DNA from: an uncultured Clostridia bacterium
GTDB taxonomy: Bacteria; Bacillota; Clostridia; Peptostreptococcales; Anaerovoracaceae
Length of the DNA stretch: 64,000 nucleotides
Direction of reading: 5' to 3'
Assembly: GCA_934271235.1 (NCBI GenBank)
Contig: CAKQQT010000001.1
Coordinates: 129,301-193,300, forward strand
The notes beneath the pieces are model-generated. The model searched no databases. It saw only the letters and a list, made by a program, of their open reading frames with translations, and was not told the DNA's origin. A program made the position numbers and the translations under genes. Below are positions 16,444 through 25,398 of this stretch, piece after piece (the stretch's first letter is position 1; each line of letters opens with the position of its first letter).

Positions 16444-16587
16444 ATGAACGAATTTGAGAAGCTTTGTCAACAGAATCAGGAAACGGTATACCGTGCGGAC
16501 GCGGCACATTTTATGGACAGGCTGTGCGAAAAAGAGCAGGTGATGCAGATCCACCGGACGCTGCATGCCCTGAAGGAATGCTCATAG
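16444..16587 (+). CDS. Small protein, 47 residues, function unknown
   Basis: Starts MNEFEKLCQQNQETVY and ends LHALKECS. An AAAAGGAGAAG site lies directly before the ATG, which argues that it is or was translated. It is largely helical in composition, with no membrane segment. It lies between two terminators, so it may be an independent transcript. It could be a truncated remnant; I recognise no family. Confidence 0.45.
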   Translation: MNEFEKLCQQNQETVYRADAAHFMDRLCEKEQVMQIHRTLHALKECS

Positions 16588-16694
16588 TCAATAAAGAAGC
16601 AGAGACAGATTTTCAGAAGCGGCTATCGATAATGAGCCGCAGAGTATAACAAGATCAGCCCGTCCCGCAATTCCGTATAGCATGAAAAAACCAA

Positions 16695-16760
16695 AGCAGG
16701 CAACCACAATCAATGCTTATATTTATACAGTCCATTGACAGTGCTTGCCTGTTTTGTTTT
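16695..16760. terminator. Possible bidirectional terminator
   Basis: CAGGCAA (near 16695) is complementary to TTGCCTG (near 16747) across a long loop. T-rich sequence follows on the plus strand (TTTTGTTTT), and on the minus strand the stem is followed by CTTTGGTTTTTT. It could end the small plus-strand gene and the minus-strand membrane protein gene. Confidence 0.4.
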
Positions 16761-16837
16761 ATGACAGACAAAGATGAAATACCCGGAAGGAACTAATCTA
16801 CAATCACTTTTTGCGTTCTTATCAGAAAGAACAGTTT

Positions 16838-17152
16838 CTATCGCGGCTTTTTGCAGAATATGCCATAAATTACCCAAGCCATTCCGATACCTACTCCAGC
16901 AAATGCGCCTATAATTGCCAGGAAAATGGCTATGAGCTGCTGAGCAGAAATATAGAAATTTGTATCATCCCAAATGAAGCCTGTAAGCACCAGCAAGATA
17001 AACAGGACATATATTCCTAATAAATATAATGGAATCAGCTTAATGTAAAGGTGTACTATATTCATGCACAACAGAAACTGAATAATGAAAGCACCAACCG
17101 CAATAGCGAAGCTAATGTATAGCAGAGTACCTTGAGATTCAATTAACGACAT
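16838..17152 (-). CDS. Small integral membrane protein, unknown
   Basis: 104 residues from the ATG at 17152, chosen because AGGAGGTGG stands five bases before it. Three to four hydrophobic segments are evident (about 8-28, 35-60 and 75-97). The start lies inside the last codons of the TetR gene, a 14-base overlap that suggests translational coupling. No family recognised. Being coupled to a TetR regulator, it may be part of the response to the same ligand, or regulate its membrane partner. Confidence 0.7.
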   Translation of the reverse strand: MSLIESQGTLLYISFAIAVGAFIIQFLLCMNIVHLYIKLIPLYLLGIYVLFILLVLTGFIWDDTNFYISAQQLIAIFLAIIGAFAGVGIGMAWVIYGIFCKKPR

Positions 17153-17741
17153 ACGAACCACCTCCTATTTTATTATCCTGCGTTTTTTTGACATACGTGG
17201 TTACGGCATTGTCGATATTGGTGATCATAGCCGTCATCGCCTCTATGGACAGATCAAAATCGTTCTCGCACCAGTGCCTGATGAGAGCAAAGCAGCCCTG
17301 CACATGATAGCGTATGGTAAAATCCAGCTCTTTGCTTATGCAGTCCACACCCAGCATTCTTTGCCAGTAGCACCTGCAGGATTCGTGAAACTCTTCCGTC
17401 AGCAAATGAATGACAGAGTAACTGTTTTCACCTATAAATAAAAGCCGGCTGAGGCTTTGGTGCTCATATACGTATTCTGTCAGCAGCCTGTAGCATTCCG
17501 CGAGATTCAGATGATAATCCTTTTCGATAATACTGTGAATTTCCGAAATAAGATCTTCTTCCATTCTGTGATAGAGGTGATAGATATCCATATAGTGCGC
17601 GTAAAATGTGGATCTGTGAATATCCGCCTTGTCCGTCAGCTCCTTTACCGAAATGGTGTGAAGGGGTTTTTCCGTAAGAAGCATGGCAAAACATTCTCTG
17701 AGAATTCGGTCTGTACGTTTAAATCTTCTGTCTTCCGTCAT
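17139..17741 (-). CDS. TetR/AcrR-family transcriptional regulator
   Basis: 200 residues from ATG 17741, preferred over an in-frame GTG nine bases up because that GTG lies in the AGGAGGTG ribosome site. The N-terminal helix-turn-helix is plain: TDRILRECFAMLLTEKPL, then SVKELTDKADIHRSTFYAHY (about 28-47). The ligand domain is of the short clostridial type. It is divergent from the permease-amidohydrolase operon; the gap between them holds a repeated ten-base element likely to be its operator. Expected role: repressor of the divergent operon and of itself. Confidence 0.9.
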   Translation of the reverse strand: MTEDRRFKRTDRILRECFAMLLTEKPLHTISVKELTDKADIHRSTFYAHYMDIYHLYHRMEEDLISEIHSIIEKDYHLNLAECYRLLTEYVYEHQSLSRLLFIGENSYSVIHLLTEEFHESCRCYWQRMLGVDCISKELDFTIRYHVQGCFALIRHWCENDFDLSIEAMTAMITNIDNAVTTYVKKTQDNKIGGGSYVVN

Positions 17742-17755
17742 TTTCAGCACCTCCT

Positions 17756-17795
17756 GTTAGACAACATGATAATAGATAGATGTCGGTTAGTCAAC
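17756..17795. promoter_or_regulatory. Candidate TetR operator: GTTAG[A/T]CAAC repeated
   Basis: GTTAGACAAC at 17756-17765 (inside TGTT-AGAC-AACA) and GTTAGTCAAC at 17786-17795 differ by one base. Their starts are 30 bases apart, close to three helical turns. They lie at the TetR gene start and upstream of the divergent permease promoter. Position and repeat structure suggest paired regulator sites. Confidence 0.5.
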
Positions 17796-17816
17796 ACCTA
17801 CAGCGTTTATTGCACG

Positions 17817-17845
17817 TGGAAAATAAGCGGAAAAAACAATATAAT
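17817..17845 (+). promoter_or_regulatory. Promoter of the permease-amidohydrolase operon
   Basis: TGGAAA (17817-17822), 17-base spacer, TATAAT (17840-17845). About 45 bases before the ATG at 17890, which has a TTGGAGGTAC site. Confidence 0.6.
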
Positions 17846-17889
17846 AAAAATAGATATCGTTAACACATTTATTATTTGGAGGTACTTAT

Positions 17890-19032
17890 ATGAAGAATTC
17901 AGAACTTACGGTATGGGAAAGTACCTGTATCATTACCGGCTACGGAGTTGGCGGCGGTGTCATGAGCATGCCGTATCTTGCGGAGAAAAACGGGATTTTT
18001 CTTTCCTTTGCGATTCTTGCCGCGGCACTTGCCGCAAGCTATGTGCTTCATCTTATGATTGCCGATCTCGCGCTGAAAAGCGACAATGGCGGGCAGATTA
18101 TTGCCTGCATATCAAGATTTCTGTTTCGAGGAAAACTGAAGCTACCGCTTACGATCACATTTTTTGTCCTTATGGCGCTTATCTTATGCACGAATCTGGC
18201 TGCCTATATTGCGGGAGCCAGTGAAATTATGGTGGATCTGCTTCCGATTTCACCGATAGCCGCGGATCTTATATTCTATGCGGCGGCCGCGTCTGTCGTG
18301 CTGTTTGGACTGAAAGCTGTCGGCGTAAGCGAAAAAATTGCCGTTACCGTAATCTTTATTCTCATAGGCATACTTGCGGTTTCCTCCTTTACAGCAATCC
18401 GTAATCCTCTGCCTGTTTCGGGAAGTTCTCTGAACGCCGCGCTTGCTTTCTTTGGTATGGCGATGTTTGCGCTGTCCGCGTTCTTCTCCATCCCGCAGGC
18501 GGTGGAAGGCCTCGGAAAAGACAGAAAAAAAATTAAAAAAGCTGTTTTCTTTGGCCTTTTCAATAACTTTATTCTCATAATCGTGATTTCTGTCTGCGCG
18601 CTTATGGCGTCAACGGAGATTACGGAAGTCGCGATGGTCGGATGGAGCCGCGGAATCGGCGCATGGGCGCAAATCATAGGCGGGGTGTTTACAATTCTTG
18701 CAATGCTGACAACCTACTGGTCCATCTCACTTGCCCTCGGTTCCATCGTGCAGGAGCAGTTCGGATTCAATACAAAAGTCTGCTGGCTTCTCGCGACGCT
18801 GCCTTCACTCTGTCTGGCCCTGTTCAATTTGGGAGGCTTTCTGGAATTTATGAGAATGGCCGGCGGTTTGATTGCCATCATCGTTGCGGTTATGGTGGTT
18901 CCGGCTTACAAAAATGCAAGAGCGGAAGTTGAGGGGACCATTCTTGGAAAGATTGACACTGCCGCTGTGGAGGCTCTGATCATCATCGCGTATATCCTCA
19001 TGGGCGTAGGAAGCGTGGTGAGTATATCATGA
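17890..19032 (+). CDS. Amino acid permease of the aromatic / HAAAP-like type
   Basis: 380 residues with about eleven hydrophobic segments. The start ITGYGVGGGVMSMPYLAEKNG corresponds to the glycine-rich first helix of amino acid/proton symporters, and AFFGMAMFALSAFFSIPQAVEGLGKDRKKIKKAVFFG resembles the Trp/Tyr permease group in its middle section (only its position, about residues 185-220, is used here). It is divergent from the TetR gene and overlaps the amidohydrolase by four bases, so it probably imports that enzyme's substrate or a precursor. The exact substrate is unknown; polar amino acid derivatives are plausible. Confidence 0.75.
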   Translation: MKNSELTVWESTCIITGYGVGGGVMSMPYLAEKNGIFLSFAILAAALAASYVLHLMIADLALKSDNGGQIIACISRFLFRGKLKLPLTITFFVLMALILCTNLAAYIAGASEIMVDLLPISPIAADLIFYAAAASVVLFGLKAVGVSEKIAVTVIFILIGILAVSSFTAIRNPLPVSGSSLNAALAFFGMAMFALSAFFSIPQAVEGLGKDRKKIKKAVFFGLFNNFILIIVISVCALMASTEITEVAMVGWSRGIGAWAQIIGGVFTILAMLTTYWSISLALGSIVQEQFGFNTKVCWLLATLPSLCLALFNLGGFLEFMRMAGGLIAIIVAVMVVPAYKNARAEVEGTILGKIDTAAVEALIIIAYILMGVGSVVSIS

Positions 19033-20612
19033 AAAAAATTCTTTTCTGTGACGGGATTTTCCACTCAGGGAAAAGTGAATACGATACTTTTGCATATATG
19101 ACTGTTGAAAACGGAATCATCACCGGCACCTATCACAAAAGGCCCGCAGGAAAATACACCGAAGAAATATCTCTCGGCGGTCAGCATGTCTACCCCTGCC
19201 TGATAGACGGGCATATTCACATGCTCTTTACGATTGCTGCCATGGCCATGGGATTCAATATCTGCGAAATTACCGATGAGGGCGTCGTGCCGTCTGACAT
19301 CAGAGGTGTGGAGAAGAAGATCAGAAGCTATGCGGCTTCCCAAAAAAAAGACGCCGTCATAGCGGCTCACAATTATGTACTTTCTGCCATCGATGAGATC
19401 AGGCTTCCGACAAAGGACGAACTGGACGACTGGGCAGGCGGCAGACCGATTGTCGTCTACAATATCGACGGTCACTGCAGTTCCATGTCAACGGCAATGC
19501 TTGAGAAAATAGGCATAGATCCGGACGACCACGACGGCGTTCTTTCCGGTGAGGCCCACGAAAGGATTCAAGGAACCCTCACAGATGTCATTGCGTCTTC
19601 CATCACCCTGCGAAAGCTGGCTAAGGGTATCGCGGAATTTCAGAACAAAGCCGCGGCATATGGTATAAACATCGTAGGCGCCCTCGAAGGCAACGGCGAC
19701 TCGAAAGAAGACAGAACCACATCACTTATTGTAAAGCTGGCAAGACATTTTGACATTGGCGTTCGCTTCTATTTCCAGTATATCGACATAAGCAAGGCCG
19801 AAAAGTTCGCAAAGTACCAGAAAAATCTCCGAATCGGAGGATGCGGAGACTGGGAAATGGATGGCGCCACAGGCTCGCACAGCGCGGCCTTTCGCGTACC
19901 CTTTCTCGATACAGGCGAAACAGCGCCCTGTTACTACACGCAGGAGCAGGTGGATCAGGCAGTGCTTGAGGCTGACAGGAAAGGCTATCAGATCGCAAGC
20001 CATGCCATAGGAGAGGCCGCCATAGAGCGCCTGATAGAAGCGCTGGACAAAACAGAATCCGGACGGCTTCACCGAATTGAGCACTGTGAATTCCATTCCG
20101 ACGATTCTCTTGAGAAGCTGAAAAAGCGCAGATATGCTGTCATGATGCAGCCGGGATACGCATGGATCGACAAAAGGTATCTTCACACATATACTCGTTT
20201 TCTTCCAGAAGAAATTGTAAAACGGTTGAAATTTAAAACGCTCTATGACGCAGGAATCTGTCTGTGCGGCTCAAGCGACTCACCTGTGCAGGACTTGAAC
20301 CCTTACCTTCAGATGATGGGCATGGTGGATTTCTATACTCCTGAGGAATCCGTCACCGCATTCGAGGCGTTCCGAACCTATACCTCCAATGCGGCAAAGG
20401 CAATTCTGGAAGACGACGAGTACGGAACGCTTGAAACCGGAAAGCATGCGGACTTTTTTATCGCGGACAAAAACTTTTTTGAGCTTGACGCAGACGGTGT
20501 CAGAGATTTCAGACCGTCAAAGACCTATTACGGCGGTAAACCGTATCGGGAAAAAAACGGTTCAGTACCTGAACTGATAAAAATGATGATGACAAAAGGA
20601 CACAAAGTATAG
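19029..20612 (+). CDS. Amidohydrolase of the YtcJ / amidohydrolase-3 family
   Basis: 527 residues. Metal-site motifs are present: LIDGHIHM (His-x-His), SHAIGEAAIERL, RIEHCEFHS and GSSDSPVQDLNPY, with the closing beta sandwich at residues 450-515 (GTLETGKHADFFIAD). The family hydrolyses amide or ester bonds of small molecules in the cytoplasm; substrates are mostly undetermined. The start overlaps the permease stop (ATGA), which implies one operon under the divergent TetR regulator. Together they look like an uptake-and-hydrolysis pair. Confidence 0.88.
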   Translation: MKKILFCDGIFHSGKSEYDTFAYMTVENGIITGTYHKRPAGKYTEEISLGGQHVYPCLIDGHIHMLFTIAAMAMGFNICEITDEGVVPSDIRGVEKKIRSYAASQKKDAVIAAHNYVLSAIDEIRLPTKDELDDWAGGRPIVVYNIDGHCSSMSTAMLEKIGIDPDDHDGVLSGEAHERIQGTLTDVIASSITLRKLAKGIAEFQNKAAAYGINIVGALEGNGDSKEDRTTSLIVKLARHFDIGVRFYFQYIDISKAEKFAKYQKNLRIGGCGDWEMDGATGSHSAAFRVPFLDTGETAPCYYTQEQVDQAVLEADRKGYQIASHAIGEAAIERLIEALDKTESGRLHRIEHCEFHSDDSLEKLKKRRYAVMMQPGYAWIDKRYLHTYTRFLPEEIVKRLKFKTLYDAGICLCGSSDSPVQDLNPYLQMMGMVDFYTPEESVTAFEAFRTYTSNAAKAILEDDEYGTLETGKHADFFIADKNFFELDADGVRDFRPSKTYYGGKPYREKNGSVPELIKMMMTKGHKV

Positions 20613-20790
20613 ACTGCGGCATTACCGATGAAAGGCATACATATTTTTCAAAAAGTTATCCCAAATCTTTGGCAAAATGCGCTTCCCGTCGTTGGAGGCA
20701 GCAGAGGGAGAAATACGCAGCTTTACGGATAATTCGCTGTCCGCTCATTCTGTACCATTGGAATCTCAAAAAAATGTCTATTGAAAGGGC

Positions 20791-20820
20791 TTGACATTGT
20801 AGGAAGGTGAAAGGGATAAT
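20791..20820 (+). promoter_or_regulatory. Promoter of the VanZ-family gene
   Basis: A perfect TTGACA (20791-20796), 18-base spacer and GATAAT (20815-20820), about 88 bases before the start codon. The rest of the 295-base gap after the amidohydrolase shows no gene. Confidence 0.65.
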
Positions 20821-20907
20821 AAAAATGTCCAAAAATCCTTGTGGTTAAATAATAGAACAACTGGGTAACGGAAATATTGCGCACAGTGAGTATAGGAGGA
20901 CAAGTTT

Positions 20908-21504
20908 ATGTTATTGATAGAAGATATTTTGCTGATTGGCTTTTTTCCTCTGATAATTGGCATATCCATCGCGCTTCTTCTAAGGAAACGGACTTTTGGA
21001 ATCATGTTTTGGAGTTTCTTTTATATTTACATCATCATGGTGCTTGGCTTAACATTGTTTCCGCTGCCGTATCAAGAAGTAGAAAGCATGTATCCGGCAC
21101 CTAATAACTTGATTCCGTTTCAAAGTATTGGTTCTATGCTTCAGCGGGGCATATCCTATACTGCGCTTGTGCAAATTGGAGGAAATGTGATGATTGCAAT
21201 ACCATATGGATTGCTTCTTTACATCCTAAGCTGCAAGAAGGGAATACAGAGACTTTTGGCGGCACTTGGGTTTCCTTTAACCATAGAGCTTCTTCAGCTA
21301 CTTGTTGGAAAAATCATTGGTTTGAACTATCGTTCCTTTGATATTGATGATATCCTGCTGAATACCATAGGAGTATACGTAGGAATTCTTTGTGGCTATA
21401 TGATCTTGAAACCATGGAAAGAAAGAATTCTTGCAGGGTTATTTACCAAAAAACCACAAAGCAAAAGCTCGGAAGAAAGAGATCATTTCGCAAGCGAAAC
21501 GTAA
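20908..21504 (+). CDS. VanZ-family membrane protein
   Basis: 198 residues with about five hydrophobic segments. The VanZ pattern is seen in LTLFPLPYQE, NLIPFQSI and IELLQLLVGKIIGLNYRSFDIDD (the latter at roughly 125-147), followed by the last helix. VanZ proteins lower teicoplanin binding in enterococci; most chromosomal copies have no proven role. AGGAGGACAAG precedes ATG 20908. It stands alone behind its own promoter. No other glycopeptide-resistance gene is seen, so no resistance is implied. Confidence 0.85.
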   Translation: MLLIEDILLIGFFPLIIGISIALLLRKRTFGIMFWSFFYIYIIMVLGLTLFPLPYQEVESMYPAPNNLIPFQSIGSMLQRGISYTALVQIGGNVMIAIPYGLLLYILSCKKGIQRLLAALGFPLTIELLQLLVGKIIGLNYRSFDIDDILLNTIGVYVGILCGYMILKPWKERILAGLFTKKPQSKSSEERDHFASET

Positions 21505-21616
21505 GAAAAAGCTTCAAAACATTGAAATACTCCCTGTGAAGCAGGAAATGAAAGTGCGACAGTTATCCCATAAAATGATCATTCGTCCCCGCAGGATCTT
21601 TTTCGCATGAAAAAAA

Positions 21617-21645
21617 TTGCTTTTCACTGCGGCGCATGGTATGAT
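21617..21645 (+). promoter_or_regulatory. Promoter upstream of the ABC/ECF transport operon
   Basis: TTGCTT (21617-21622), 17-base spacer, TATGAT (21640-21645). A 12-bp A/T-flanked hairpin (TTTTTAAGGCTC with GAGCCTTAAAAA, about 21677-21703) and a perfect palindrome follow within the leader. Confidence 0.55.
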
Positions 21646-21710
21646 GATATACGCGGAGAGAAAGCGCTGCGCAGGTTTTTAAGGCTCGTTTGAGCCTTAA
21701 AAAAATAGAA

Positions 21711-21734
21711 ATTAGTTAGCATATGCTAACTAAT
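21711..21734. promoter_or_regulatory. Perfect 24-bp palindrome, DtxR/IdeR-like operator
   Basis: The half ATTAGTTAGCAT is followed directly by its exact complement ATGCTAACTAAT. The TTAG...CTAA ends and internal TTAGC/GCTAA resemble the DtxR/IdeR box (TTAGGTTAG-C-CTAACCTAA is the known consensus). It lies 64 bases before the start of the first ABC transporter gene. A metal-dependent repressor of the DtxR/MntR family is the best guess; no such regulator gene is in the window. Confidence 0.65.
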
Positions 21735-21797
21735 GTAATCTATCTCCATGACGAAAGTTTCACATCGCAGTACATTTTTCAGAAAGGATCACGAAAT

Positions 21798-23591
21798 ATG
21801 AACAAACAGAAAAAAGCAAAACAGTCGCCGGTGCTGGGCAGGCTGCTGGAATACGGCGGCGGATATCAGAAGCTGTCCCTGCTGGGCTGCGGGCTGTCCG
21901 GCGTTTCGGCGGCGATCGGGATATTCCCGTATGTCTTTGTCTGGTACGCCGCCAGGGGTATTCTCACTCCGGAGGGTGGTGTCCCGGAAGGGCTTGCACG
22001 CTATGGCTGGTACGCCCTGATCGCGGCAATTCTGAGTGCCGGAAGCTACTTTGCCGGGCTCATGTGTACGCACCTTGCGGCTTTTCGTGTAGCAACGAAT
22101 ATGCGAAAAATGGCGGTTGCCCACTTGGTGGAGCTGCCTTTGGGGTATTTTAACGCCAATCTCACAGGGAGGCTGCGTAAGCAGATCGACGATAACGCTG
22201 CGATGACTGAGACGCTGCTGGCACACACCATTCCCGACGCGGTGGGAGGAATCGTAACACCGGTGCTGGCGGTGGGGCTGCTCTTTGTCTTTGACTGGCG
22301 CATGGGGCTGGCTTGCTTGATTCCTATGGTCATCGGTTTGCTGCTTTTGATGAGCATGATGACAGGCACCAGTATGAAATTCTTTGAGGAATACCAGAGG
22401 GCAGGAGAACGCATTTCCGCTGAAGCCACAGAGTATGTCCGAGGGATTCCGGTGGTGAAGGTATTTCAACAGACGGTGTTCTCCTTCAAGAACTTTCATG
22501 ACGCAATCCTCAGCTACCGCGACCTTGCCAGCAGCTATTCCATGACATGCCGCATGCCCTACACCTTGTTTACGGTGGTTATGAATTCCATGTTTCTGCT
22601 TCTGATGCCACTGGGGATGCTTCTCATCGGCGGTGCGGCAAATGGGTGGGCAGTGCTGGCCGACCTGGTATTTTACATTTTCTTCGCACCGCAGCTCGCC
22701 TTCATGATGGAGCGGTTGATGTATGCGGTCAACGCAAAGATGGAGGCCGCCGAAGCGGTGAAGAAGTTAGAGGCGATCCTGAAGGAATCGCCGCTTCCCG
22801 AGCCGGTACCAGCCGGCAGAAAAAGCCCTGCAGACAGCAGTATTTCCTTTGACAATGTCACCTTTACCTATGACGGTGCTGCCAGACCGGCGCTTATGAA
22901 CGTTCACTTTCATCTGCCACAAGGCGCTGCTTACGCACTGGTTGGCCCGTCGGGCGGCGGCAAGTCCACCATCGCAAGGCTGATTCCGCGCTTCTTTGAC
23001 GTGCAGGAAGGCGCCGTATTGGTGGGTGGACAGGATGTGCGAAGCATCCCTGCCGCTGAGCTGATGGAACAGATTTCCTTTGTTTTTCAGGAAGTCCACC
23101 TGTTCAAAAAAAGCATCCGCGACAACATCCGTGCCGCCAGACCGAATGCCACGGAGGAGGAGATCCTGCGCGCGGCGCAGCTGGCGCAGTGCGGCGACAT
23201 TCTTGAAAAGATTCCGGGCGGGCTTGATGCTGTGATCGGTGCAAAGGGCGTCTATCTTTCTGGCGGCGAGATGCAGCGCATCGCGCTGGCGCGTGCGATC
23301 CTGAAAGACGCGCCTATCGTGGTACTGGATGAAGCTAGCTCTTTTGCCGACCCCGAGAACGAGGTGAAGATACAGAAAGCTTTCGAGGTACTGATGAAGG
23401 GAAAGACTGTTTTGATGATTGCCCACCGTCTGTCCACAGTACGCAGGATGGATCGGATTCTGGTTATCAAAAAAGGTGTCGTCGTCGAGGAAGGGAAACA
23501 CGACGAGCTGATTGAAAAGGGCGGCGTCTATGCCTCCATGTGGGAGGAATACCAGAGCGCCGCGCAGTGGAAAGTAGGAGGTGAAGCATGA
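21798..23591 (+). CDS. ABC transporter half, fused membrane and ATPase domains (first of a pair)
   Basis: 597 residues from ATG 21798, which has an AGAAAGGATC site; the frame is open 25 codons further up without one. The N-terminal 320 residues hold six membrane helices; the ATPase domain has Walker A GPSGGGKST, signature LSGGEMQRIALARA, Walker B IVVLDEASS and IAHRLSTV. Its partner follows with an ATGA overlap, so they should form a heterodimer. Pairs like this beside an ECF module resemble the YbtP/YbtQ-type transporters that import metal-siderophore complexes. Export of a small molecule remains possible. Confidence 0.9.
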   Translation: MNKQKKAKQSPVLGRLLEYGGGYQKLSLLGCGLSGVSAAIGIFPYVFVWYAARGILTPEGGVPEGLARYGWYALIAAILSAGSYFAGLMCTHLAAFRVATNMRKMAVAHLVELPLGYFNANLTGRLRKQIDDNAAMTETLLAHTIPDAVGGIVTPVLAVGLLFVFDWRMGLACLIPMVIGLLLLMSMMTGTSMKFFEEYQRAGERISAEATEYVRGIPVVKVFQQTVFSFKNFHDAILSYRDLASSYSMTCRMPYTLFTVVMNSMFLLLMPLGMLLIGGAANGWAVLADLVFYIFFAPQLAFMMERLMYAVNAKMEAAEAVKKLEAILKESPLPEPVPAGRKSPADSSISFDNVTFTYDGAARPALMNVHFHLPQGAAYALVGPSGGGKSTIARLIPRFFDVQEGAVLVGGQDVRSIPAAELMEQISFVFQEVHLFKKSIRDNIRAARPNATEEEILRAAQLAQCGDILEKIPGGLDAVIGAKGVYLSGGEMQRIALARAILKDAPIVVLDEASSFADPENEVKIQKAFEVLMKGKTVLMIAHRLSTVRRMDRILVIKKGVVVEEGKHDELIEKGGVYASMWEEYQSAAQWKVGGEA

Positions 23592-25330
23592 TCAAACGTA
23601 TCAGTAAAAAATATGCTATGACGAAGAAAGGCGCAAAAGACTATGTGGCTGCAGTGTTCTGGTCTGTATTGGTAAACATCAGCAAAATGCTGCCCGTGGG
23701 CGTGCTTGCCGCGGCACTCTCCGGCATCACGCAAGCGCTGACAGACGGCACAGATCCAAGGACGGGACTTACACGCTTTATCATGACAGGCATCCTTGCA
23801 CTTCTTGCGCTTTTTGTGACCTTTCTGATCCAGTACAGAGCCTTATACGACGCGACCTATCGAGAGAGTGCCAACCGACGCATCCGGATAGCCGAGGTAT
23901 TGCGCCGGCTTCCGCTTTCTTTCTTCGGAAAACGGGATCTGACCGACCTTACCACCACCATCATGGCAGATACGGAGACACTGGAAAAGGCGTTTTCCCA
24001 CTTTTATCCCGCCATGTACGGCGCGCTGATCTCCACGACCATGGTTGCCGCCGGTATGCTGATCTATGACTGGCGGATGGCGCTCGCGCTCTTGTGGGTG
24101 GTGCCGGTCTCTCTCCTTGCGATCTATCTCTGCCGGCGATTGGAAAAGCGGCATATAAAAAAAGGTCTCACTACCCGCCGCGCGGCAACCGATGCCATGC
24201 AGGAGGTGCTGGAGTGTGCCCCGGAGATTAAGGCGTGCAACCGAAAAGAAATGTATCTTGCCGAACTGAACCACAAGTTGGATGAGGCGGAACGAGACAA
24301 CATCCGCGGCGAACTGTTCACAGGTTCTGTGATTACGGCGGCACAGTCCTTCTTAAAACTAGGCATTGCCACAACCGTCCTCACAGGCGTGATTCTGATG
24401 AGCAGCGGCAGTTTGACGATGATCCCGTTCCTGCTCTTTCTCATCGCCGCTACACGGATTTATGATCCTATCGGCTCCATGTTTGCCAACATGGCTGCGG
24501 TATTCGCCTGCGAGGTACGCATCGAGCGCATGAAGGAGATTGAGAATGAAAAACGCATGACCGGCCTCACCAAGTACCGTCCCGACGGTTATGACATCAG
24601 CTTTGAGCATGTGACCTTTGCCTACAGAGAAAACGAGGATGTGCTCAAAGATGTTTCCTTTACGGCAAAGCAGGGGCAGGTGACGGCGTTGGTCGGGCCA
24701 TCCGGCGGAGGAAAGTCCACAGCCGCCAGGTTGGCGGCTCGATTTTGGGATCCATCCGAGGGCACGGTGCGGTTGGGCGGCGTGGACGTTTCCACAGTGG
24801 ACGCAGAGGCACTGCTTGAAAAGTATGCCATCGTATTTCAGGATGTGGTACTCTTTGCCGATACCGTGATGGAAAATATCCGCATCGGCAGACGGGGAGC
24901 CACCGATGCGGAGGTTCTTGCTGCAGCGAAGGCGGCGCAGTGCGACGCTTTCATCTCGGGACTTCCGGACGGCTATCATACACTGATCGGAGAAAACGGA
25001 TCACGACTCTCCGGCGGCGAACGGCAGCGCATCTCCATTGCCCGCGCCATTTTGAAGGACGCGCCGGTGATTCTGCTGGATGAAGCAACCGCCTCGCTGG
25101 ATGTGGAAAACGAGACAGCGGTGCAGGCGGCGTTGTCCGGACTCATTCAGGATAAGACGGTGCTCATCATCGCCCACCGCATGCGCACTGTCATGCATGC
25201 GGACCAGATTGTTCTGCTTTCCGGCGGGCGTGTGACAGAGATAGGAAGACCTGCTGATCTGCTGGAAAAGAACGGCCTGTTCCGTCACATGGCGCAGCTG
25301 CAAAGTGAGAGCATGGAGTGGATGGCGTAG
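23588..25330 (+). CDS. ABC transporter half, fused membrane and ATPase domains (second of a pair)
   Basis: 580 residues, starting in the ATGA overlap with the preceding gene. Six membrane helices occupy about 1-310; the ATPase domain has GPSGGGKSTAARLAARF, the signature LSGGERQRISIARA, VILLDEATASLD and IAHRMRTV. The Walker B is followed by Glu (LLDEA), so this site should hydrolyse ATP. It forms a heterodimer with the upstream protein by gene context. A 68-base gap separates it from the ECF S component gene. Confidence 0.9.
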   Translation: MIKRISKKYAMTKKGAKDYVAAVFWSVLVNISKMLPVGVLAAALSGITQALTDGTDPRTGLTRFIMTGILALLALFVTFLIQYRALYDATYRESANRRIRIAEVLRRLPLSFFGKRDLTDLTTTIMADTETLEKAFSHFYPAMYGALISTTMVAAGMLIYDWRMALALLWVVPVSLLAIYLCRRLEKRHIKKGLTTRRAATDAMQEVLECAPEIKACNRKEMYLAELNHKLDEAERDNIRGELFTGSVITAAQSFLKLGIATTVLTGVILMSSGSLTMIPFLLFLIAATRIYDPIGSMFANMAAVFACEVRIERMKEIENEKRMTGLTKYRPDGYDISFEHVTFAYRENEDVLKDVSFTAKQGQVTALVGPSGGGKSTAARLAARFWDPSEGTVRLGGVDVSTVDAEALLEKYAIVFQDVVLFADTVMENIRIGRRGATDAEVLAAAKAAQCDAFISGLPDGYHTLIGENGSRLSGGERQRISIARAILKDAPVILLDEATASLDVENETAVQAALSGLIQDKTVLIIAHRMRTVMHADQIVLLSGGRVTEIGRPADLLEKNGLFRHMAQLQSESMEWMA

Positions 25331-25398
25331 CAAAACAACACCGGAAATGGTATGCCGCATGCTATTTTAGAAAAAAATCAGAGAATATGGAGGAGTTT

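Noticed and set aside
20908..21504. Glycopeptide resistance locus
   Set aside because: Only a VanZ-family protein is present; vanH, vanA or vanX-type genes are absent, and chromosomal VanZ proteins are common.
21677..21703. Rho-independent terminator after the VanZ gene
   Set aside because: AAGGCTC/GAGCCTT forms a good stem, but the flanking Ts and As pair with each other and no free T-run follows on the plus strand; it lies downstream of a good promoter in the leader of the transport operon.
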